Shown here in pieces: positions 21,622 to 32,983 of a stretch of DNA of 64,000 nt (position 1 is its first letter; the number at the start of each line of letters is the position of its first letter). The notes below the pieces were generated by a model. It saw nothing but the letters and a program-made list of their open reading frames with translations. It ran no database searches and was not told the DNA's origin. Location of the stretch: positions 1,605,001-1,669,000 of the forward strand of contig CM045745.1 in assembly GCA_024760905.1 (NCBI GenBank). The letters are read 5' to 3'. Source of the stretch: Plotosus lineatus (lineage: Eukaryota; Chordata; Actinopteri; Siluriformes; Plotosidae). A program made the translations under genes and the position numbers.

Positions 21622-22732
21622 TAGGGATGTCATTGAAAACCTATTATTGGTATCGATCTATTGATAAAATTCTGATGCATCGATACATTGGAATATTGCT
21701 GTACTGTTCCATAAATGCATTAAATAGAACAGACTAAGATATATTACAGTAGTTTGTATAATGCATTGAATACAGTGATTCGTTGACTTACGACCTATGC
21801 GAGTTTCGTTTGATCAACTTGACGACCGCAAAAGTGGTGACGAATGATTCATGGCAGTGAAGTGCGAGTGTTGCGAACAATGGTTGTTTATGCTGCCGGC
21901 AACGCCAGCATTTTAAAAGGCCAGGCGGGAGATGATGCAGCTTCACTTTCTAACTGCTCAGAGCAAATCTATTCATCTACTTTCAATGCCACGTCACTGT
22001 GGCACGAAGCTGAGAGCCAATCCTTTCTGTGTGGGCGGGTCCGATACCTTGAAGCTCTAATTTTATTGGACTCACACGCTGCAGTGTTTATGTGACAGGA
22101 AGCGCGTCCCAAGTTTTGGCAATCAGCTGCGTTGCGGGTTGATGTCCGTCCATTTGTGTTTGCTTTGCAGCTGTGCTTGGCTTTGTGGAAATGAGCCGAT
22201 CAAAACGAGGGAAATTTATCTCTTTACTCAAACAACACGCGCAGTCTGTGGCTGTTGTTATAATCCAAAAACATTGGAGTTTGATGCTATCGGCCCGCCC
22301 ACACAGTGGAGTACAGAAAGGATTGGCTCTCCGCTGCATGTCACAGTGACGTGGAATCGAAAATAGATGTATAGATTCAGAAGATGCACATATCTGCATT
22401 ATCCGGTGATAAGTGTCTCTTCTTGTTCAAAATGTTCCGCGCTGTTGAGAACACGCGCTCTGACGGCACACTAGAAGCAGGGACGTACCATTTACCATAC
22501 AGAAAGGTGGGACGTACCATTTACTATACAGAGAGGCGAGACGTACCATTTACCATACAAAGAGGCGGGACGTACCATTTACTCGGGGTGTCATTGAAAT
22601 GGCATTTACTACAGACGCTGTCATGAACACAGGAAGCTATAACGTTAGAAGTTTCGATACCCCTTTTATAGGTATCGATTATCAATCGACATAATTATGT
22701 CGGCGATATTCCGATTGTCAATGACATCCCTA
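21622..22732. mobile_element. hAT-type non-autonomous element with perfect 8-bp duplication
   Basis: Ends TAGGGATGTCATTG (21622) and its near-complement CAATGACATCCCTA (ending 22732) are flanked by GTAATATG on both sides (21614-21621 and 22733-22740). 1111 bp, no transposase. The interior has two long imperfect inverted halves (about 21960-22085 against 22188-22380) and a short minisatellite. Confidence 0.9.
22481..22584. repeat. 29-bp minisatellite, 3.6 copies
   Basis: Tandem units at 22481-22509, 22510-22538, 22539-22567 and a partial unit to 22584, each starting GGACGTACCATTTAC or AGACGTACCATTTAC, with few mismatches. It lies inside the hAT element. Confidence 0.85.
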
Positions 22733-22740
22733 GTAATATG

Positions 22741-23753
22741 CACCATTACCACAATCAACGCTGAATGTAAACTTGCCATTTCTTTGTTGAAAAATTTAAA
22801 TTTCTTTAAGGGTATACTTGGCCTTGTGTTTACAGTCATTTTCATGTTGCAATTCCTAGATACATCCTGTATGCGGAGGATGAAATATTTCAGTATTTTC
22901 TGGTAACATGCTGCATTATTTTTCTTTCAATTTTGTCCAAGTGCTCACACATCCCTGAAACATCAGCGATCCATCCCGGTATTTCACAGCAATGGTGTAT
23001 TTTTCATCATGGGCTTTGATTGTTGCATTTATGCTTGTAGTTTATAAATTGTAAATTTCAAATAACTTTGCTCCAGAAATTTTGAGACCTGTCTCTATGC
23101 TGCATTGATGCACTGGTGTAGTAACGGCTTTTTCTGGTAACGTGACCATGCAGCCCATTTTTCTTTGAATTAGCCATGCTACTTTTTTTTTAGAGTCTTG
23201 AATGTCAGGTCAAGTTTTTTTTTGTTTGTTTGTTTTTTGTGAGTCTGTATTTGCATCCCGAAAAAATTTCCCTGGCAGTTGTGGCAGAAGTTTTTGTTGC
23301 TCTACCTGTGACTGTGGCTTTTTTTCTGCAGAGTCCTACCTCATTTTCCTCTTCTGAATTAGTCTGAACACTGCTGATTTCGTATCATCACTTCCTTGGA
23401 TAATCATTTCTATTATTTTCCTGTTTTATAAAGTTCTGCCTTCTCCCGCAGATTCGCAGATGATTCTTTTGCTTTCCCCATGTCTTAGATAGGGCCAATG
23501 ATTTCCCACAATCACGGAAAACGGACGGAAATCATGGAATAAGCAATTTGAAGCATCACTGACACGGAATTCCAAATATAAACATCAGAATCGCATAAAA
23601 TATACTTTATAATCTTTAAATTTGTGTTTTTTACTCTTGGCAATCGCATATACGCATGAGTAGCAGACGATGAACATGCTGTTCTGGTACTTTTACAGCG
23701 TGTATTGTGATTGGTTGATGTGACGCGTAGCTGACCAGTGAGCTGTTGGCATA
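22741..23753. other. unique or ancient repeat sequence
   Basis: No gene recognised. Poly-T and (GTTT)n runs at 23180-23240. Confidence 0.5.
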
Positions 23754-24775
23754 CAGACGCTCCCCGACTAATGTTCATTCGTTTTACATTATTTCGATTT
23801 TGGTTTTTTTTTTTTTTGTTTGTTTGGTTTTTTGTTTTGTTTTGTTTTTTTAACTTGTCAAATTTTGAGTTGAGCGTGCTCTCTGTAGTATGAGACATAC
23901 CTACGTAGTACGCTGACGTAATGACGCTGCGCCCATTGTTTACAAATGCCAGACTGAACGTGCCTCTCCTTCTTCCCAGTTCAGTACGTGTTTCCCCTTG
24001 TGTTAAGACGTCGTCTCTGTGATCTTTGTGTTTCCACTGTTTTGCAGACTTTTGTAACCCTAAGCAAATATGGTTGGTCAAAAGTGTCAGCCTACTAGCA
24101 TGGGTGCAATTTTCCAGCATATGCTGGAATTTCCGTTTTTTCCAAGACTGAATTAACTATCTGCTCGGATCGGCGCAATCTACCATGCATACTCGGTTAA
24201 TCAAAGAGAGTTGTAAAATGAATGAAAACCCGAAAGAGAACTCTTTGCTCTGCTGGTGATACACACCACTGCAGGCTGAGTACTAAACAAGTATTCAACA
24301 GCGCCCTTGCTCACTTGAAAGACCGGAAGTCCGCATAACCAGCGCTTTGTCTCAAACACAAGCAAGTGAACTACTTTCGGTGGAGCGCCTCACATATTGT
24401 AAGCGTTGATTGGCTGTTTTAAGCTTAATATAAAGTGACTCGCTCAGCTTCATGTAACCTGACCATCCGTCGACCATCGGAACCATTTACAAGCAGAAAG
24501 ATCGCATCAACATTCTCTATGAATAGATCTATTTGAAATTATTTTGCTTGAATTTAATTTATAAATTTTTAAATTATAAATATTTATAAATTAATATTAT
24601 TATTTGATATTTCTTTACAATGTTGTGTTTATAATGATTGATTTAGGGGTGTTTGATGAGATACGGTAATGGTATTTATGGATGTATAGTACAGTACGAA
24701 CGTCATACGTCACTGGAACATACAGTAGCAACTTATGTTTTTTTTTTTTTTCACCTTACGTTCGGCCATCCGGAA
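23754..24775. mobile_element. CTCCCCGACTTA-end MITE, copy 2, right end lost
   Basis: TA, then CAGACGCTCCCCGACTAATG at the left. The interior matches the copy at 50813-51501 and, partly inverted, that at 4612-5559. The right end stops at about 24775 (after GGCCATCCGGAA), where the gypsy fragment begins. Confidence 0.65.
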
Positions 24776-25216
24776 TGCAGCCGTGGGAAGGGAGCGTGGA
24801 ACCTGGGAGTAGCTCAGTGGCGCAGTCGTACTGTTGATGAGGAGGTAAGGAGCGAGCCCGGTCCTTGCTGAAAACCTCTTGCAGGTCGTGATATTCTTTG
24901 GGCACGCCGGCTAAGTCCAGATCCTCCAGGTTGACCGGGGTTCGTGAGGCTTGGGAGTGTACGGCCGCCATTAGGCAGTGTTGCAGACAGAAGTCACTCC
25001 AGCTGTGTATGGTGAGGGTGTGCCAGTCAATGTGGGGATTGCGGGTCTGCAACCATGGCCACCCCAACACTAAGGGAGAGAGAGGGGCAGGAAGAACAAA
25101 CAGTTCCAAATATTCCTGGTCCTTGGGGGTCTTGAGTTCATACACAGGTAGGTTAAGGAGCTCAACCATCCAGATTGAAAAAGTTAGCGTCAGCACCTGA
25201 GTCAATAAATACATCT
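24776..25216 (-). pseudogene. gypsy pol fragment (protease to start of RT)
   Basis: Begins near 25215 with an aspartic protease active-site motif (DSGADANFF, about 25180-25202). After a frame change come the PVYEL and [15 protein letters not shown] blocks, then the region before reverse transcriptase ([28 protein letters not shown]). It ends before any RT catalytic motif, so it is a 5' piece of pol only. Confidence 0.75.
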
Positions 25217-25960
25217 AAATACGCGTGGGGCACTGGGCAAGGTAATGGCCCTTCTCGGCACAGTAGATGCAGAGACTGTTGGCCAGCCGCTGGTGCCCCT
25301 CTTCAGCCGTTCGTTGAGCCCCTGCAGGAAAGACCCCCGAAGCACGGGGTCGTTCCAGCCGCTTTCAATGGCAAGAATCCGGAATCGGATAGCGTACTCC
25401 GCCACTGACTGTGAGCCTTGCCGAATGCGTGGGAGCTGGGAGCTCGCCTCCTCCCATTTCGCCGGACGATCGAAAACCTTCATTTCTCGCATGAACTGAT
25501 CTACCTGGGAGCATAATTCCGGGGTATGGGTGGCGACCGCTAGCGCCCAGGATGAGGCTTGCTCCGTGAGTAGGCTCATGATGAAGGTGGTTTTGATGAA
25601 AGCTTGATCAGTGGCTTATGTGAGCGGCTGCTGGCTGAAGACGAACACTGGTGAAGGAATTGTGCGCAGGAGCCGATCGCACCCAAATACCTGGCTGGCG
25701 TGGGGATGAGAGGTTCTCGGTGCCCGGGGAGTATCACTTGCGCTGCGGCCAAAGCGGAAAGTGAAGGGTGAGGGGGCGGGGTCGCGGCAGCGAGGCAAGT
25801 GGCGACGGCGTCCATCCTTCCACCGAGGTGCGTAAAGTTGCTGGTTATGTGCTGGAGATTGTCCATCATCTGATGCAAGGTGGCGTCGTGTCATCCCAGC
25901 AGGGTGCCCTGGTTGGCTAGTTTCTGCCGAAGCTGCGCGGTCTCCGCTGAGACCATGTTT
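25202..25960 (-). pseudogene. gypsy gag pseudogene
   Basis: Starts near 25954 (MVSAETAQLRQKLANQG), continues through LHQMMDNLQHITSNFTHLGG and a Pro-rich linker to a retrotransposon gag domain (TPELCSQVDQFMREMKVF, about 25500; SVAEYAIRFRILA, about 25400; [13 protein letters not shown], about 25330). A stop near 25890 and a frameshift near 25580 break it. The C-terminal zinc knuckle is not clear. Confidence 0.75.
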
Positions 25961-26050
25961 CAGGTCAGAAGATTCTGTTAAGCCTGGGGTATGTGCATAG
26001 GACCCAGAGATACAGGAGACCAAAAGAAAGTTCAAACGATTTATTAAACA

Positions 26051-26425
26051 CAGGCATGTGATTTTTCCACGAATTCACGGAATTCCGATTTTTTTCATTG
26101 GCCCAGTAAAAAAAAAAAAAAAAAAATTTCACGCCGAAATATGTCAAAATAACCTTTCCCACTTTTATTCCGTTCTGAGTTTTGCATAAAATGACCTCTC
26201 TTGAAACGTTACTGTTGATTGGCTGATGGCTTTCTAATAGCCAGTCGCTGATGTTGAAACATGTACGTAGACATTCGCGCCACTTTCGATCTGTTCAGCT
26301 ATCGAAAGCATGTCGGTGATCCAGAGAAAAGATTCTGCTCGAATCAAAGAAATAGACAAAGTCACGAAAAACAAGTTTAGGTGGGAATGAATGGAAAAGG
26401 GAACCGTAGCCTTCAATTGCAGGGT
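26051..26425 (+). repeat. dispersed repeat family X, copy 1
   Basis: Starts CAGGCATGTGATTTTTCCAC and shares over 90% of positions by eye with 42185-42560. It contains a small frame beginning [18 protein letters not shown] (26310). Truncated at 26425 by the RTE fragment. Confidence 0.7.
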
Positions 26426-27104
26426 CAGCTCTGAGCCCCTTCTTGTTTGCTATGGTGATGGACAGGCTGACAGATGAGGTGAGACAAGAATCTCCATGGA
26501 CTATGATGTTTGCAGATGACATTGTGATCTGTAGTGAGAGCAGAGAACAAGTGCAGGAAAATCTAGAGAGGTGGAGGTATGCCCTGGAAAGGAGGGGAAT
26601 GAAGGTTAGCCTCAGAAAATCAGAATATATGTGTGTGAATGAGAAGGACCCAGGAGGAACGGTGATGTTACAGGGAACAGAGATAACAGAGGTGGAGGAT
26701 TTTAAGTGCTTAGGCTCAACAATCCAGAGCAATGGAGAGTGTGGAAAAGAGGTGAAGAAGCGTGTGCAGGCAGGCTGGAATGGTTGGAGAAAAGTGTCCG
26801 GTGTGATGTGCGATAGGAGAGTGTCAGCAAGAATGAAAGGACAAGTGTACAAGACGGTGGTGAGGCCAGTGATGTTGTATGGCTTAGAAACAGTGGCGCT
26901 GAGGAGAAGGCAGGAGGTAGAGCTGGAGGTAGCAGAGATGAAAATGTTGAGGTTCTCTCTGGGAGTAATGAGGATGGATAGGATCAGAAATGAGTACATC
27001 AGAGGGACAGCCCATGTAAGATGTTTTGGAGACAAAGTCAGAGAGGCTAGCTTGAGATGGTTTGGACATGTACAGAGGAGGAATAGTGAGTGTATTGGCA
27101 ATAG
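26426..27104 (+). mobile_element. RTE-type LINE fragment
   Basis: Middle of an RTE-clade reverse transcriptase. It is truncated at the 5' side, and broken at 27104 where the copy at 32362 would continue. It abuts a short telomere-like tract. Confidence 0.82.
26443..27104 (+). pseudogene. RTE reverse transcriptase fragment
   Basis: One open frame covers the RT active site [10 protein letters not shown] (about 26510-26540) and the conserved downstream blocks [18 protein letters not shown] (about 26693) and RNEYIRGTAHVRCFGDKVRE (about 26990). The N-terminal endonuclease and fingers are missing, as is the very C-terminus. It is the product of 5'-truncated retrotransposition plus a later break. 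Confidence 0.82.
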
Positions 27105-27123
27105 GGTTAGGGTTAGAGTTAGA
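27103..27123 (+). repeat. telomere-like repeat at a junction of two LINE fragments
   Basis: AGGGTTAGGGTTAGAGTTAG sits exactly between the broken end of the RTE fragment and the truncated 3' end of the next LINE. The RTE copy elsewhere reads GTAGGATGCTGAGG at this point. Confidence 0.6.
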
Positions 27124-27149
27124 GCGGAGCTACTCCGAGCTCTCCCCGG

Positions 27150-28750
27150 ATGGCGGAGCTTCTCACCTTATCTCTAAGGGAGAACCCCGCCACCCGGCGA
27201 AGGAAGCTCATTTCAGCCGCTTGTATCCGTGATCTTGTTCTTTCGGTCATTACTCAAAGCTCGTGATCATAGGTGAGGGTTGGAACGTAGATCGACTGGT
27301 AAATTGAGAGCTTCGCCTTGCGGCTCAGCTCCTTCTTCACCACGACGGACCAGTACAGGCACCGCTTAACAGCAGAGGCTGCAGCGATCCGTCTGACGAT
27401 CTCTCGCTCCATCCTTCCCTCACTCGTAAACAAGACCCCAAGATACTTAAACTCCTCCACTTGGGGCAGGACCTCATTCCCGACCCGGAGGGTGCATTCC
27501 ACCATTGTCCGATTGAGAACCATGGCCTCGGACTTGGAGGTACTGATCTTCATCCCGGCTGCTTCGCACTCAGCTGCGAATCGCTCCAATGAGAACTGGA
27601 GGGCCCGACTTGATGAAGCCAAAAGGACAACATCATCCGCAAAAAGCAGAGACGATATCCGATGGCCACCAAACCAGAACCCCTCATCGCCTCGACTGCG
27701 CCTAGAAATTCTGTTCATAAAAATTATGAACAGAATCGGTGACAAAGGACAGCCTTGGCGGACTCCAACTCCCACTGGAAATGAATCCGACCTGCTGTTA
27801 CCAATACGGACCAAACTCTGGCTCCGGGGGTACAGCGACCGAATAGCTCGTAGCAACGGATCCGGAACTCCGTACTCTCGGAGCACGCCCCACAAGATCT
27901 TTCGAAGGACACGGTCGAAAGCCTTCTCCAAATCCACAAAGCACATGTGGACAGATTGGGCAAACTCCCATGCCCATGCCCCCTCCAGAATCCTGTGGAG
28001 CGTATAGAGTTGGTCAAGAGTGCTGCGGCCAGGACGAAAACCACATTGTTCCTCCTGAATCCGAGGTTCGACTATCGGTCGGATCCTCCTCTCTAGTACC
28101 CCTGCATAGACTTTCCCAGGTAGGCTGAGGAGTGTAATTCCCCACTAATTGGAACACACCCTCCGGTTCCCCTTCTTAAAAATTGGGACCACCACCCCAG
28201 TTTGCCAATCCAGAGGTACAGCCCCTGATGACCACGTGATGTTGCAGAGACGTGTCAACCAAGACAGTCCTACAACATCCAGAGCCCTGAGATATTCCGG
28301 GCGGAGCTCGACCACCGAGGAGCTTTTTGACGACCTCAGTGACCTCCACTCCAGTGATGGGCGGACCCTCACCCGAACCCCCAGGGTCTTCCTCTTCCAC
28401 GGAGGGCGTGTTGGTGGGATTGAGGAGGTCCTCAAAGTATTCCCTCCACCTCTCAACAACATCCCCAGTCAAGGTAAGCAGCTCCCCACCTCCACTGTAA
28501 ACAGTGTTTGTGAAGAACTGCTTCCCCCTCCTGAGCGTCGGATGGTGGCCCAGAACCTTTTTGAGGCCAACCGATAATCACTCTCCAGGCCCTCACCGAA
28601 CTCCCACGCCCGAGATTTTGCATCTGCGACAGCCTCGGCTGCAGCACGTTTGGCCTGCCGGTACCCGTTTGCTGCCTCAGGAGTCCCACAGGCTAATAAA
28701 ACCCGATAGGCCTCCGTCTTCAGCTGGACGACCCCCTTCACCGCAGGTGT
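27150..28750 (-). pseudogene. LINE reverse transcriptase region
   Basis: The minus-strand frame at 27946-27254 contains DLEKAFDRV, RQGCPLSPILF and the active site LLFADDVVLLAS (about 27620-27660), then VEEFKYLGVLFTSEGRMERE. Upstream pieces in shifted frames (28044-28741) show the linker between endonuclease and RT. Several frameshifts are present. It is cut shortly after LSIYQSIYVPTLTY. Confidence 0.8.
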
Positions 28751-29794
28751 CCACCACCGGGTTCGGGGATTACCGCACCGACGACCTTACGGCCACAGCT
28801 ATGGGCTGCCGCCTCAGCAATGGAGGCACGAAACATGGCCCATTCGGATTCCATATCCCCCGCCTCCTCTGGAACGTGGTTGTAGCTCTGCCGGAGGTGG
28901 GAGTTAAAGGCCTCTCGGACAGGGGCTCCGCCAAACGTTCCCAGCAGACCCTGATTACACGCTTGGGCCTGCCAGGTCTGGAAGGCAACCTCCCCCACCA
29001 CCAAAGCCAACTCACCACCAGGTAGTGATCGGTAGACAGCTCAGCTCCTCTCTTCACCTGAGTGTCCAGAACATATGGTCACAAGTCCGATGACACGACT
29101 ACAAAGTCAATCATCGAACTGCGACCTAGGGTGTCCTGGTGCCAAGTGCACTTATGGACACCCTTCTGTTCGAACATGGTGTTCGTGATAGACAAACTAT
29201 GACGAGCTCAGAAGTCCAACAACGATACAACATTCGGATTCAGACTGGAGAGGCCGTACCCACCGATCACACCCTTCCAGGTCACACTATCGTTGCCCAC
29301 ATGGGCATTGAAGTCCCCCAAGACAACAAGCGAGTCTCCCGATGGAGCGTTCTCCAACACCCCCCCAAAGACTCCAAAAAGGGTGGGTTCTCTGAACTGT
29401 CATTTGGTGCATAAGCACAAATAACAATCAGGACCCGTCCCCCCACCCGAAGACGGAGGGAAGCTACCCTTTCGTCAACCGGGGAGAACCCCAACATTTG
29501 GGCACCGAGATGGGGGGCAACAAGAATACCCACACCGGCTCGCCGCCTCTCCCCATGAGCAACTCCAGAATAGAAGAAGGTCCAGCCTCTTTCGCGATGG
29601 ATGGTTCCAGAGGCCAAGCTATGCATTGAGGTGAGCCCGACTATATATAGTCGGTATCTCTCCACCTCACGCACCAAATCAGGCTCCTTTCCCGCCAGAG
29701 AGGTGACATTCCATGTCCCGAGGGTCAGAGTAAGTAGCCGAGGATCAGTCCGACAGAACCCATGCCTTTGGCTGCCACCCAACTCACACTGCAC
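28750..29794 (-). pseudogene. LINE endonuclease (APE-type) region
   Basis: At 29794-29282 the minus strand encodes LTLGTWNVTSLAGKEPDLVR, GVGILVAPHLGAQMLG and [15 protein letters not shown], typical of the apurinic-type endonuclease of LINEs. The C-terminal half lies in other frames at 29010-28738. Frameshifts prevent function. Confidence 0.72.
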
Positions 29795-30178
29795 CCGACC
29801 CCTAAAACTCCTCCCACGGGTGGTGGGTCCATGGGAGGGCGGGACCCATGTCTCCTTTTCGGGCTAGGCCCGGCCAGGCTCCATGGGCATAAGCCCGACC
29901 ACCAGGTGCTCGCCTTCGAGCCCCTCCCCTGGGCCTGGCTCTAGGAGGGAACCCCAGTGACTCGCGTCCGGGCAAAGGAGACTGCTTCCTGTGTTGTCTC
30001 ATGTGTCATCGGGGTTTGTTTTGAATCGCACTTCGTCTGGACCTTCACCCCAGACCTGTTTGCCTTGGGCGACCCTACCAGGGGCATTTGCCCCCGACAA
30101 CATAGCTCCTTGGATCATTAGGTCACGCAAACCCCTCCACCACGATAAGGTGGCGATTCAAGGAGGGGAGCCCCATTT

Positions 30179-32345
30179 TAGACAAATCAAATACCGTATT
30201 TTTTCAGTGATTTCCAGGGAGAAGCACAGGCTCGATCCATGCCTTTGATCTACTCACGCAGGAAAACCTGCAGGTGGAAGTTGGACTCTGTGAAATTGCC
30301 CTTTGCTTGGACAGACTTACAGTACGTATATAAACCTATTTACACTGAGTCCACGAGCTTCACCATACAAAAAAATGTGGAGTGCCACGATTTGTAGCCA
30401 TGCAAATGCAGGATTTTTTTGGTTTGTTTGTTCTGTCAGCATACACTTTATTTTTTTACTTTTAAAAATTGGTCAGGTTTTCTTTTCCAGCAAACATGAT
30501 TTTAATGGACTACAGACCTTCAGTCAAACAACTAGCAAACCAGTTATAAAGACAGATGAAGATAGAAAGGTAAATTTAAGAAGGTTAATGGTCATCAGAT
30601 GATTTATCGACATCAAACGTAATTTATTACAGTTTTATCATTATTTGCTCATATGAAACTTGGCTAGGTAGGAGAGACGGTGCTAAGGTCTGTTGGTAGA
30701 AAAATCCTAACTTGAACAACTCGGTGTGTGAAGAGTCTATGGCACACGTAGCTGAATGATCATTGGAAGTGCTGTTTCCATGTGTTTCCAGATCAGGTGA
30801 TCTCGTGCTGTGGTGGTGATGGGTTCTGATTCGTTCCCCTGGCCTCACCATTATGTTTTTTTTTTCCTCTGTGGGGCTACTTTAGTTTGTGAGTGCATAT
30901 TCATCAACCCCAAATTCTTGAAGCCCTAAAGTTTAATATTCAGAAACAGCTAGCCTCCCACCGAGCCATGGCAGCGTTCTAAAATCACCTCCAAGTGGGT
31001 ATGACAATGGTGGATGAACGTCTTTTGAAGCATAATTATATTGAATGAGATTTCATGCGTGCAAATAATTTAAAAATGGTTTTGAATTTATCTCCCATTG
31101 AAATGTGGGAGGTTCTATTCGCTCACCCTGTATGCTCACTGTATTGAATGAAAAGCTCTCAGTTACATTCTTATGCATAATGAATTTTTTTTGTAAGTAC
31201 GTGCTACAAAGGAGCAAGGAGCCATTTTCTTCTAGCAGATCATGACTAATTGTTCCATTTTTTAGAATCTGGAAATATTATCAGGAAAGTCAGTCTGAGT
31301 AATAATTCATGGTTTACCTCTAAATACAGCAGCCTCCTCAGGCTATAGTTATTTGTGTCTTATGACTATTGTCTCCGTGAAAGCTCGCTGTTTATGGGGA
31401 AAAAATAGTTTATTTCAGAGTAGAAATAGTTCACAGAGTGAGATGGTTTAAATAAAGAATGACCCAGATTTACTTCTGTAGACTGCACAGTGGTGGATTT
31501 CCTGAAAAAGACCAAACCTCTTGCTAGACTAAAATAGATTTGCTGCATTCTGTCATTTGCTAGTCAGTGAAGGTAATGATCTTCTCACATCTGTTCTAGA
31601 TTGGATGAAATACTGCAAAAAACAAGAATCCAGTATTTAATCCTTTCTCCAGTTTAGTCAACACTCGTTATAAAGTGAACTTTAGTGCTTTGGTATTATG
31701 TTTAGCCTGGACCTGAGTTGTGTCACTAATCATTAACTGTTTAAATGTATGACCAGTAAGTTCTAAGAACCAAATTGGCAATGCCTCCTCCCCTCCAACT
31801 TTGAAGACTGAAGTGGAGAAATCACCATTGATAGAAATGTCATCACTATTGGCAGTACACTGACAGTTTCTCGGCCAGAAGCAAGTTCGTGCGCTTCAGC
31901 CCAGAGTGTGCAGTGTTTAAAAAAACAAAAAAAAAAAAACATTTAATTTTACTATTTTTGTCTTTACCCCTCCTTTTTTAAAATAATAATTTGATTTCCA
32001 AATGTAGGAGTGAAGAAACTGAAGCACTTAGTTATATACATCCTTACCTTGTTGTCCACCACTAAAAATAGTCTTTTTCAAAAATACTCTAGAGTTGCAC
32101 TAATTTTTAAAAACTTCAGGCTTGTATTGTAATATGAACAGAAAATATCCAGGGTTTCAGGAATAATGTATATTTATTCCAACACTGGTGAGACATTGCG
32201 CTGGAGACCAGATGAGCATGATGAGTGGCGTACTGTGAGCGCAGTCATGTCTATCAAATCTGTTTTCAATTAAAAATCACCTTGCTGTCTAATGCACGAG
32301 GACTTCATAGATGGGGAAACTTTCAGTGAAGGTAAAAAAGGTGAT
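30179..32345. other. mostly unique sequence upstream of lpin2
   Basis: No exon could be supported. If lpin2 has a non-coding first exon here it is not recognisable without transcript data. Confidence 0.5.
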
Positions 32346-32361
32346 GGTGTGCATGTAGAAC

Positions 32362-32650
32362 AGCACATGTAAGACGTTTTGGAGACAAAGTCAGAGAGGC
32401 TAGATTGAGATGGTTTGGACATGTACAGAGGAGGGATAGTGAATATATTGGTAGTAGGATGCTGAGGTTGGAACTACCAGGCAGAAGGCCTAGAGGAAGA
32501 CCAAAGAGAAGATTCATGGATGTGGTGAAGGAGGACATGAAGGCAGTTGGTGTAAGAGAAAAAGATGCAGAAGAGGATAGGGTGAGATGGAGGCAGATGA
32601 TTCGCTGTGGCGACCCCTGAAGGGAACAGCCGAAAGGACAAGAAGAAGAA
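32362..32650 (+). mobile_element. 5'-truncated RTE LINE insertion with 16-bp target duplication
   Basis: The perfect direct repeat GGTGTGCATGTAGAAC flanks it (32346-32361 and 32651-32666). It holds only the last part of the RTE ORF2 (LRWFGHVQRRDSEYIGS onward), the short 3' UTR GATTCGCTGTGGCGACCCCT and an (AAG)n tail. A clean, fairly recent insertion that defines the 3' end of this RTE family. Confidence 0.93.
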
Positions 32651-32714
32651 GGTGTGCATGTAGAACATTTGGGAAAAGATTTAAAAACAAAAAACCTGCC
32701 AATGTTTTTACATA

Positions 32715-32716
<2 letters not shown>

Positions 32717-32752
<36 letters not shown>
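32717..32752. repeat. (TG)n microsatellite
   Basis: About 17 TG units. Confidence 0.95.
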
Positions 32753-32758
<6 letters not shown>

Positions 32759-32763
32759 ATATA

Positions 32764-32936
32764 TAGCTATAGCCTAATGGTAAGAGAAGCTTTGAGATCA
32801 AAAGGTCGTAGATTTGTAGCAGCAGGAAAAATGTGTGGCAGTAAGCTGCACCTTCCCTCCTTCTGCATCCATGGCTGAAGTGGCCTTGAGCAAAGCACCT
32901 ACCCCCCAACTGCTCTCCATGCGCCCCCAATCTGTG

Positions 32937-32938
<2 letters not shown>
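32764..32938 (+). repeat. SINE-like fragment
   Basis: A block with AATGGTAAGAGAAGC and GGCCTTGAGCAAAGCACCTA. A related block occurs inverted at 49472-49613 plus 49995-50040. No gene. Confidence 0.55.

Positions 32939-32982
<44 letters not shown>
32939..32982. repeat. (TG)n microsatellite
   Basis: About 21 TG units. Confidence 0.95.

Positions 32983-32983
<1 letters not shown>

Larger units (their letters stand above)
24776..26050 (-). mobile_element. Ty3/gypsy LTR-retrotransposon fragment
   Basis: Minus-strand gag, protease and the start of reverse transcriptase of a vertebrate Ty3/gypsy element. No LTR is recognised on either side, and it ends abruptly in the MITE at 24775. GC-rich relative to its surroundings. 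Confidence 0.78.
27124..30178 (-). mobile_element. APE-type non-LTR retrotransposon, 3'-truncated
   Basis: About 3 kb of a LINE in minus orientation with endonuclease and reverse transcriptase regions and a GC-rich 5' leader (29800-30178). The 3' part after the RT is cut at 27124. It resembles the abundant teleost LINE carrying a YLGVLFTSEG block. I cannot place its clade with certainty. Confidence 0.8.

Noticed and set aside
23512..24120. 202-codon minus-strand open frame
   Set aside because: It crosses unique sequence and a MITE boundary and is rich in Lys/Asn from poly-T runs. Not a real gene.
24776..26050. Endogenous retrovirus with env
   Set aside because: Only gag, protease and the start of pol of a Ty3/gypsy element are visible. 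No env and no LTR.
27103..27123. Evidence of a chromosome end
   Set aside because: Only about three TTAGGG-like units, inside a repeat pile-up, with continuous sequence on both sides.
30179..30300. Possible non-coding or coding exon upstream of lpin2
   Set aside because: Open on both strands for a short stretch but without convincing splice borders or homology.
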